The notes below the pieces were generated by a model that saw only the letters and a list, made by a program, of their open reading frames with translations, did no database searches and was not told where the DNA came from. This document shows, in pieces, positions 56,400 through 64,000 of a stretch of 64,000 nucleotides of DNA. The position numbers were made by a program, and so were the translations under genes. Within the stretch, counting starts at the first letter, position 1. The number at the start of each line of letters is the position of its first letter. The stretch comes from Gordionus sp. m RMFG-2023 (taxonomy: Eukaryota; Nematomorpha; Gordioida; Chordodea; Parachordodidae): positions 8,161,561-8,225,560 of the forward strand of contig NC_088775.1 of NCBI RefSeq assembly GCF_954871325.1. The letters run 5' to 3'.

Positions 56400-57560
56400 T
56401 AATGGTTTTATATTAATATTTTAAAGTATTTACTTCAATACTGTAATTTTGGTTATCTCATTAATTTACATCAATATTGTATATTTGTTTATCTCCTTAA
56501 AGGAAAAGGTAATTGTTTTAATTAAAATTTTTACATATTAATATTTTAAAGTATTTACTTCAATACTGTAATTTTGGTTATCTCATTAATTTACATCAAT
56601 ATTGTATATTTGTTTATCTCCTTAAAGGAAAAGGTAATTGTTTTAATTTTTACATATTAATATTTTAAAGTATTTACTTCAATACTGTATTTTTGGTTAT
56701 CTCATTAATTTACATCAATATTGTATATTTGTTTACCTCCTTAAAGGAATTGGTAATTGTTTTAATTAAAATTTTTACATATTAATATTTTAAAGTATTT
56801 ACTTCAATACTTTAATTTTGGTTATCTCATTAATTTACATCAATATTGTATATTTGTTTATCTCCTTAAAGGAAAAGGTAATTGTTTTAATTAAAATTAT
56901 TACATATTAATATTTTAAAGTATTTACTTCAATACTGTATTTTTGGTTATCTCATTAATTTACATCAATATTGCATATTTGTTTATCTCCTTAAAGGAAA
57001 AGGTAATTGTTTTAATTAAAATTTTTACATATTAATATTTTAAAGTATTTACTTCAATACTGTAATTTTGGTTATCTCATTAATTTACATCAATATTGTA
57101 TATTTGTTTATCTCCTTAAAGGAAAAGGTAATTGTTTTAATTAAAATTTTTACATATTAATATTTTAAAGTATTTACTTCAATACTGTAATTTTGGTTAT
57201 CTCATTAATTTACATCAATATTGTATATTTGTTTATCTCCTTAAAGGAAAAGGTAATTGTTTTAATTAAAATTTTTACATATATTTTAAAGTATTTACTT
57301 CAATACTGTAATTTTGGTTATCTCATTCATTTACATCAATATTGTATATTTGTTTATCTCCTTAAAGGAAAAGGTAATTGTTTTAATTAAAATTTTTACA
57401 TATTAATATTTTAAAGTATTTACTTCAATACTGTAATTTTGGTTATCTCATTAATTTACATCAATATTGTATATTTGCCTATCTCCTTAAAGGAAAAGGT
57501 AATTGTTTTAATTAAAATTTTTACATATTAATATTTTAAAGTATTTACTTCAATACTGTT
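56400..57560. repeat. Left tandem array, ~120-126-bp unit, about 10 copies
   Basis: The unit runs 'tatttacttcaatactgtaa', 'ttatctcattaatttacatc', 'tttatctccttaaaggaaaa', 'ttttaattaaaatttttaca'. Units are nearly identical with small indels, so the array is recent or homogenised. It is part of the left terminal inverted repeat of the MULE. Confidence 0.92.
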
Positions 57561-57848
57561 ATTGTGGCAATCTTAAATAATGATAACACATTCATACCGA
57601 AAGTCCAAATATTATAAATGTAAAATTTATTATATTTGTACTTCTCCAACCTGCCATGGTAGATTATTTACTTTAAATAATGTATTTACTCTGACAGCAT
57701 AATGCAATGGTAAATTATTTAATATGCAAGATTTTAATATACAAGATGTAATTTATTATTTTCTAGATATTTGCAAGTACTTGACTGCAAGAAGAGGAAG
57801 TATTTTACAATATAATATGAAAATCAAATTAATATATTTTTCCTTAAG

Positions 57849-59010
57849 TATCATTGGGAAGAAATGAAGATTATGTGACTTCTGTGAATATTCATGAACA
57901 AGAAGATGGAAGTGCTGTGGGGATTTCTGGGATCCCTGAAGAAGGTCCGGAGTCGATATCCTCGATGATCAATCCTATTCGAGAAGATGCTGATTTTGGT
58001 TAATCAAAATTTTGTTAATATATTTTCTTTTTAATTTTATCATAGTTAATCAAAATTTTGTTAGTATATTTTCTTTTTAATTTTATCATAATTAATCAAA
58101 AATATTTTTTTCCTTAAGAATCGATGGGTAGAAATGAAGATATTGTGACTTCTGTGATTAATCATAAACAAGAAGATGGAGAGGATGATCTCCATGTTTT
58201 ACCATTTTTGGACGAAAGTTTTATAGATGAAGAAGTTGTAATCGATATCTCCATTGCAGCTGATAGCTCTGTAACTTTACCAATATCAGTTAATAACATT
58301 CAATTCTCATATTTAAACGTAGAACAGCCATATAATTTTATTCTTTCCCAAAAAAACGTAATTTATTATATTCAAATAAATTTTTATATGTTCATCATAA
58401 ATTCGGAATTTTATTTAAATGTAGACTAAGTCATTGTACGGCAAGAGGTACATTATTACATTGACACATACAACCATCCTTCTGAATCTGAGGAAGAGCA
58501 TTATGCAATTTTAGTAACTATGAATAAACTTAAAGAACAAATTCGAGCGTACCCCTATCAAAGCAAACGTAAAACATATAATCAAGTTATGCGTATTAGA
58601 AAAATGGATCCTCTCGTTCAACTCTATTCTAATGCTCTACCAACATTTCTATGTCAAAACTATTATGAATCGTGCTATTAAATCATTGAGACCACCTTTG
58701 CCTCTTATAAATTCTGATATCCGATTATACGGGGATTATAAATTAACACTTGATAATAAGACTTTTTTAATTTGTAATGAAAATAATGAATTATGAATAT
58801 TTTCTACACATGAACAACTTGAAAGTCTCTGTAATGCCGACCAAATTTTGATGGACGGCACATTTTTTTCGTGTCCTATATTATTTAAGCAATTATAATT
58901 CATATAATGATTAATCATACAATAATTCCTGGCATATATATTATTGACAAATAAAAATAAAGAAACGTATCTAAAAATGTTGAATCTTTTAAAAAACTAT
59001 TGCCGATAAT
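57849..59010 (+). pseudogene. MULE transposase, N-terminal part, with a duplicated exon
   Basis: An exon at 57849-57998 (150 nt, phase 1 at both ends) encodes 'SLGRNEDYVTSVNIHEQEDG' then 'GIPEEGPESISSMINP'. A second exon from 58119 begins with the related 'SMGRNEDIVTSVINHKQEDG', so one exon was duplicated and has diverged. Downstream are 'HYAILVTMNKLKEQIRAYPY', 'PPLPLINSDIRLYGDYKLTL' and 'LCNADQILMDGTFFSCPILF'. DGTF is the region of the first catalytic Asp in MULE transposases. Then 'KETYLKMLNLLKNYCR' ends at an inversion junction near 59.01 kb. Frame breaks are present; not functional. Confidence 0.75.
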
Positions 59011-59095
59011 TAGGATGAGAATATGTTATATACTCTTTTAAAGAACGATGAAATCCCTCAACATTGTTATTTGTTTTTACACATTGAACATCATA
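58990..59095 (-). pseudogene. MULE transposase, inverted C-terminal fragment
   Basis: On the minus strand the text reads 'TNNNVEGFHRSLKEYITYSH' followed by 'PNYRQ', the conserved TNNxVEGxHR motif after the DDE core. It is opposite in strand to the N-terminal part just left of it, so the element has an internal inversion or is a fusion of two deleted copies at about 59.01 kb. Confidence 0.72.
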
Positions 59096-59194
59096 CATGT
59101 TCCACATCTTATATTTAAATTTAAATATAATAAATTTTACATTTATAATATTTGGACTTTCGGTATGAAGTTGGTATCATTATTTAAGATTGCC

Positions 59195-59660
59195 ACAATA
59201 ACAGTATTGAAGTAAATATTTAATAATATTAATATGTAAAAATTTTAATTAAAACAATTACCTTTGCCTTTAAGGAGATAAACAGATATACAATATTGAA
59301 GTAAATTAATGAGATAACCAAAAATACAGTATTTAAGTAAATACTTTAAAATATTAATATGTAAAAATTTTAATTAAAACAATTACCTTTTCCTTTAAGG
59401 AGATAAACAAATAATACAATATTGATGTAAATTAATGAGATAATCAAAATTACAGTATTGAAGTAAATACTTTAAAATATTAATATGTAAAAATTTTAAT
59501 TAAAACAATTACCTTTTCCTTTAAGGAGATAAACAAATATACAATATTGATGTAATAATGAGATAACCAAAATTACAGTATTGAAGTAAATACTTTATAT
59601 TAATATGTAAAAATTTTAATTAAAACAATTACCTTTTCCTTTAAGGAGATAAACACAAAT
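59195..59660. repeat. Right (inverted) tandem array, 4-5 copies
   Basis: The reverse complement of the left array unit ('ttttcctttaaggagataaa', 'caatattgatgtaaattaat', 'acagtattgaagtaaatact') is repeated four to five times with the same period and small internal deletions. It belongs to the right terminal inverted repeat. Confidence 0.92.
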
Positions 59661-60128
59661 TCAATATTGAAATAAAGACTTTTTCTAGGAAATATTTCGA
59701 AATTTTGAAGCGAAATGGTATAATGACAAAAGACAGACAAACGGACAGTGTGGGTTAAAATAGCGCGCTACTTTTTTCAGTAGCGGTAGCTATAGCGATC
59801 TACTTTTTTTTAAAAAATAGCGATAGCGGTAGCTCGCTACTTTCAATTTTACATAATAAATACATCTAAAAATTATTAAAATATATTTTTTATAAAATCT
59901 AAAATTATAATCCTTTTATTTAATTTAATTTTGAAATTTATATTTAAAAATATACATTATTGTTATATATTAGATATAAACAGTTGTTAAATAGCAATCT
60001 GTATTTGATTTATATTTCGCGCATTCATTATATTATATATTTTTGAAATTCCTTTATTGGTATGTCCTTGCTTTTATCTTATTTTATATTTCATTTTACA
60101 TTTTATATTAAGCTTTATAAATTTTGTT

Positions 60129-63100
60129 ATGTGTGAGATTGTTGAAGATATTGAAATTTCTTTGGAAAATGAGCAAAATATAGATGATCCTTTCCCAAAA
60201 TTCAAGAAATACTTTAACCTTGAAGAAAAAATTAATACTGGATATCGGTTTCGGTGCAAGATGTGCCGCAAAATTATCTCTTCAAATCATACGAGCAGCT
60301 TTAATTTGAAAAAACATTTAAAGGTAATATATTAAACAAATTTAATATCAATGTGTAGGCTAATCTTTAATTTTTAAAATAAATTAAAATCAAAAACCAA
60401 TTATTTTTTTTATATATTCATAAATTTTATCTAAATTATTTAAAACATTTTAAAATAGTTATTTCAATCATTTTTATGTAGGGGAGAAGTGCCATGAATG
60501 GCCATGTTTTTGCTTTTTTGAAAAAAAAAATATTAAGAATAGGGTTTAACCAAACAAATTTGATATCAATGTGTAGCCAAATTATTAATCTTTAAAATAA
60601 AATTTGAATTAAAGCTCTATCTATAATTGTTTATGAGCTAGATGAGGTTATGTGAAAGTTATTTTTCTGGCCAGTCAATACATTATGTGTTAACTGGCCA
60701 TAATATATTAATTAAGAATTTTATTATAAATATGAAATATTACAATATGAAATACTTGCAAAAGACCTATCTTAAATATTTTTTCATTTTAGGTATATAA
60801 AAATTTAATTATACACTATTTTAATAAGTATAAGAATCTAAATTTTTCATCATCCATTTAATGATACTTTATAAATTAATAACTTAATTATCTTTTTGTT
60901 AAACAGTTTAATTTCAATATAAAATTAACCACTCTCTATTTAATGACTTTATAAATTATTATATTAATTATCTACATGTAATAGACTATTTTAATAATTT
61001 AATCATTCATCAATTTATAAATTTATGTTTAATAAACTTAGTTAGACAATATTTTATTTAGAATTTTATTATAAATATGAAATATTACAATTAGAAATAC
61101 TACATGTTAATATTTCTTAATTTTTAGGCAATAAAAATTTAATTATAAGTATTAACATCTAAATTTATCATCATCTATTTAATGATAATATTTTATAAAT
61201 TAATATCTTAATTATCTTTTTGTTAAACATTCTTATTTCAATATAAAATTAATCACTATCTATTTAATAATTATATAAATTATTATCTTAACTATTTACA
61301 TGTTATAGTGATTTTTAATAATTTAATCATTCATGATGTTTAATAAACTTAATTAGGCAATTATTAATACACAACAATAATGAAAGCCATTTTATTAATT
61401 TATAAATGAAACAATTATAGTATCTTTATTTACATACATAATAAACAAATAAATCATTGTTATTAGTACATTGAGTATGGGCCCATTCTTCACATTGCAG
61501 GCATTTAATCCACTCTTCACCTTTCTTGCTCTTTGAATATGCCTTCTTGCATATTATGCAAAGCCACTCATCATTAGTTTTCTTTAGATTTTTTTTTATT
61601 GTTTTTTTTAATATTTGTTAATTTATGTTTTTAATAAGGTGATGAGGTTAAAATTTCTGATTTCTTTCTCCTCTTGTCTTTTTTGATATTATTGCTATAT
61701 AAAATTGGATGAGGTAGAATAGATTGTGAATTCAAATTATTATTGGGCTGATGACATGATGTTAAGCATAACTCATTATCAGAAGTGGTAGGCATAGGGC
61801 TAAGAGTGGAATTTATATTGTATCATTTTCAGGATCACAATAAGCTAATTTTCCCACTGCCAGAGGAATATTGGATAATTCTGACATATCATCATCATTA
61901 GATATTAAATAACTATCTTCAGAGAATATATCAGGGTTGAAGGGATATATTCCACAGGCTAAAAATCCATTCTGAATATTTTGGGGGGTTGTAGCTTTAA
62001 GAAGCTCCATTTTAATAATTGATGGTATTTCATATATGGTAAATGATTTGCCTACATGGTTTCTCATCCAATTGTCAATGCTGTTATTATAAAAATTTTT
62101 AAATAGTCCAAAGACTGATTTATCTAGTGGTTGTAACTTGTGGGAGCAGTGTGGTGGTAGGGTGAGTAGGATTATTCCATTGTTTCTGCAAAAATCTATT
62201 GATCTTAGTGAGCAATGTGAACAATGATTTTCTAATATTAATAAATTTTTATTTGTTTTGGGTGCTTTTGTTAGTTTGCAAAAATGAGTTAAAAATTTTC
62301 AATATGAATGTATGATTTTGGCCAGTCAATGCCTGGCCAGACAATACTCACCTGTCTATTATTAATAAGCGCCTCTATATGTCTATTAAATAAAACTTTT
62401 AAAGTCTTATTTTTTGTGTGAATAATGCTAAATGCCTAAGGATAATATTTATATAAAATATTAGTAATCTAAATTAGTAATTTTTTCACCAAACAAAAAA
62501 ATGTGTAACGTGATTTTTCCAGAAAGAGGTACCAAAAACAGTTTTTATAAAATATTTTTATATTGGATTGCTCTATTCAATAAATGAACTTAGGTAAGGT
62601 AAATATCATAAATATAGACATTTTGACTAATTTTGAGAGAAATCGGTCCAATAGAAAAAAAGTTAAAGGGAGGTGGCCAGTCTTCAAACATGGCCATTTA
62701 TGGCACTTCTCCCCTACTTATCTCCTACATAATTTTTATTCTAAGTATTTTATAATTTTAGACTGTGCACACTTCAAATTATAAAGAGATTGAAAAATAT
62801 CTCAAAAGTTTTGGGGTAATGGAAGAAGATAAACCCACTTCCAAATCAAATTTAATACAAACAAAATTAACCAATATGGATTCATCAACACCTGGTGTAT
62901 CCCAAAAATTGGCTGATAAAGTCATTATTAACTTTATAATTGATACAGTTCAACCATTATCCTTGGTGGATAATAATTCTTTTATAAAGATGATAAACAC
63001 TTTTTCTCCACGGACCAAGATATTTTGTAGGCAGACACTGATGGCAAGAATTTTGGAGAGCTTTAAGGAAATGAAAGAATCTTTGATATTAAATCTATCA

Positions 63101-64000
63101 GATGTCTCCTACGTCTGTACAACGGCAGATTGCTGGACTCACAATAGAAGGTGAAAATGTTTATTTTCTGATTTAAAATATGTCATATTTTTAGAGCTTA
63201 TTTAGGAGTAACTGCACATTGGATTGATCCTAAAAATCTTAAACGAAAATCTGTAGCTTTAGTTCTAAAGAGAATAATTGGCTGTCAGACTTATGACATT
63301 CTAGCCAATATTATTGCAGAAATCCATAGGTCTTACAAAATTCAAAACAAGGTTTGTAAGATGATTACGGATAATGGGTCTAATTTCCTGAAGGCCTTCA
63401 GGTTTTGAATTTATTATAATTTTTTTATAATATGATATAAATAATATAGAATATTTGGGGAAGATAATAATAATAACAATACTAGTAATATTCCTGACAA
63501 AAATATTGAAGATGGAGAAGAAGAAGATGATGAAATGGAGTTTGAGATAATTGATGTTCATGACATCCTTGGTTTTAAATTATTTTATATTTAATTTTTC
63601 ACAAATATAAAATAAAATTTATAATATTAGGATCTTCAATAAGGTCTTCTATGTTACCTAGCCATCATCGTTGTTCCTGCCACAACCTAAATTTAATTGC
63701 GACAGTGGATGCTGAAGAAGCATTATTAAATGAGGATTTTAAAAGAGTATCAAGATCTACATTTTCTAAATGCCAAGCTCTTTGGAATAAACAAAATAAG
63801 TCATCAAAGACGTCTGATATTTTCAAAAAAAAATTAGGACGTTATTTATTGACACCAAACACTACAAGATGGAATAGTGTTTACAATGCTATGAAACTTT
63901 TAGCATTGTTTCTAGATGAGAAAAAAATGAAAATGAATTATATATTGGATCAAATGGGAATACAGTATTTTAATGTGGAGGAGCATACTTTTATTAAAGA
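60129..64000 (+). CDS. hAT transposase with BED zinc finger, multi-exon (partial)
   Basis: Exons: 60129-60323, 62762-63150, 63195-63401, 63450-63571, 63631 to the window end. All have GT-AG joins with phases 0,2,2,1, and all are open. A BED finger spans intron 1: 'CKMCRKIISSNHTS' in exon 1, then H-x4-H completed by 'KKHLK' joined to 'TVHTSNY' in exon 2. Later motifs match the hAT DDE core: 'YVCTTADCWTHNRRAYLG' (first Asp), 'VTAHWIDPKNLKRKS', 'CKMITDNGSNFLKAF' (second Asp), and 'LPSHHRCSCHNLNLIATVD'. Then come 'FSKCQALWNKQNKSSK' and 'LTPNTTRWNSVYNAMKLL'. The third catalytic Glu and hATC domain would lie outside. It cuts and joins transposon ends in the nucleus (family knowledge). It looks intact so far. 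Confidence 0.85.
61459..61810 (-). pseudogene. pogo-associated tail with PHD-like zinc finger
   Basis: Below the transposase stop, a Ser/Pro/Asn-rich linker ('NSTLSPMPTTSDNELC', 'NNNLNSQSILPHPI') leads to a basic 'KKDKRRKKSEI' run. Then, in another frame, comes 'WLCIICKKAYSKSKKGEE' with 'WIKCLQCEEWAHTQC'. The Cys-x2-Cys, Cys-x2-Cys, His-x2-Cys pattern is that of a PHD-type finger with the last Cys pair lacking. Such fingers are known at the C-terminus of many pogo transposases in arthropods. The join between frames could be an intron or decay. Confidence 0.65.
61813..62300 (-). pseudogene. pogo/Tigger transposase, C-terminal part of DDE domain
   Basis: The text 'KAPKTNKNLLILENHCSH', 'LRSIDFCRNNGIILLTLP', 'PHCSHKLQPLDKSVFGLFK', and then 'SFTIYEIPSIIKMELLKA' and 'NIQNGFLACGIYPFNPDIF' matches the DDE_1 (pogo/Jerky) family in order. 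The usual 'LDNHxSH' has Glu in place of the second catalytic Asp (LENHCSH), so it is probably inactive. The first Asp region and the N-terminal helix-turn-helix/CENPB part are absent. A stop follows 'DPENDTI'; the tail continues in another frame. Confidence 0.85.

Larger units (their letters stand above)
56270..59745 (+). mobile_element. Mutator-like (MULE) DNA transposon with tandem arrays in its inverted ends
   Basis: The outer inverted repeat 'tccgtttgtctgtcttttgt' continues through 'cattataccattt' and 'cgaaatatttcctagaaaaa' for about 100 bp. It lies at 56286-56395 and, inverted, at 59650-59745. Inside each end is a tandem array of a ~120-bp unit, about ten units on the left and four to five on the right. 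A MULE-type transposase remnant lies between. The right end is cut by the BED-hAT at 59746; the outer ~15 bp of the right terminus should lie beyond that hAT. No target duplication can be checked for that reason. Internally rearranged and dead. Confidence 0.82.
60481..62714 (-). mobile_element. pogo/Tigger-like element in intron 1 of the BED-hAT
   Basis: The ends GGGGAGAAGTGCCATGAATG and (inverted) GGGGAGAAGTGCCATAAATG extend through 'gccatgttt', about 30 bp. The target is TA (60479-60480 and 62715-62716), as known for Tc1/mariner/pogo. 'ctggccag'-type words recur near both ends (60675-60708, 62315-62335). Coding remains on the minus strand are the C-terminal third of a pogo transposase plus a PHD-like finger. 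The N-terminal DNA-binding part is missing, so this is an internally deleted copy. The ~0.95 kb from 60510 to 61455 holds nothing recognisable. Confidence 0.9.
59746..64000 (+). mobile_element. hAT DNA transposon with BED finger (left part; runs off the window)
   Basis: The left end CAGTGTGGGTTAAAATAGCG has the hAT form (CAG start). It is followed by subterminal 'gcggtagctatagcgatctac' and 'agcgatagcggtagctcgct' repeats, partly palindromic. It sits in the right terminal repeat of the MULE; the preceding 8 bp, caaacgga, should recur after its right end. A multi-exon plus-strand transposase gene starts at 60129. A pogo element occupies its first intron. No break was found in the exons visible, so it may be young. 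Confidence 0.85.

Noticed and set aside
57193-57390. 65-codon frame with an internal repeat
   Set aside because: Falls wholly in the MULE tandem array; the repeat in the peptide is the DNA repeat.
56400-57560. Regular repeats that could suggest a CRISPR array
   Set aside because: The units are directly adjacent with no unique spacers, the unit is ~120 bp and the context is a eukaryotic transposon; it is a tandem array in a terminal repeat.

Overview
This is a very AT-rich eukaryotic window dominated by transposable elements. Coding pieces are split by short introns (42 to a few hundred nt, GT-AG). The transposon mix (hAT, piggyBac, Mutator-like, pogo, Ty3/gypsy, MITEs) would fit an arthropod, for example a copepod or an insect. 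The species cannot be fixed from sequence alone. Intact host genes are rare.

Layout. 0-12 kb: AT-rich DNA with a decayed hAT element at 1.81-3.23 kb (CTATTTTT target duplication), copies of a dispersed ~200-bp fold-back MITE family, a 40-bp minisatellite and a solo transposon end. 12.9-13.4 kb: a 155-codon ORF of unknown function. 14-22 kb: MITEs, possible SINE remains and featureless AT-rich DNA. 23.1-23.8 kb: the C-terminal part of a Mutator-like (MULE) transposase. 24.1-27.9 kb: two decayed piggyBac copies, tail to tail, forming a palindrome with ~1.7-kb arms. 29.3-32.1 kb: a 97-bp MITE and a 1.8-kb hAT of the same family. 33.0-38.2 kb: a seven-exon minus-strand gene for a ~408-aa coiled-coil protein, the best host-gene candidate. 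38.9-39.4 kb: a fold-back hAT-type MITE rich in GATC, with a perfect GTATAATA duplication.

40.1-47.5 kb: a broken Ty3/gypsy fossil. Its gag region is split by a 4.95-kb hAT element (40725-45675, GTTGGAGG duplication). That hAT encodes, on the minus strand, the N-terminal half of a transposase. A PCNA-interacting-box-like peptide is followed by five tandem copies of a symmetric 57-60-nt exon in 300-bp units, then a zinc finger. The same element contains a fold-back palindrome.

48.2-48.4 kb: a TA-flanked MITE. 48.9-51.8 kb: a fossil virus gene, probably capsid-like from a totivirus-like dsRNA virus. 52-56 kb: MITE pieces, a decayed tRNA-like sequence and degenerate direct repeats. 56.3-59.7 kb: a MULE whose terminal repeats each hold a ~120-bp tandem array. 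A multi-exon BED-finger hAT (59746 to beyond the window end) is inserted in the MULE end, and a pogo/Tigger element with a PHD-like finger (60481-62714, TA duplication) sits in that hAT's first intron: three elements nested.

No genes here form a host pathway. The coherent biology is layered transposition and repeated fold-back duplication. The strongest novelty candidate is the exon-array hAT at 40.7-45.7 kb.
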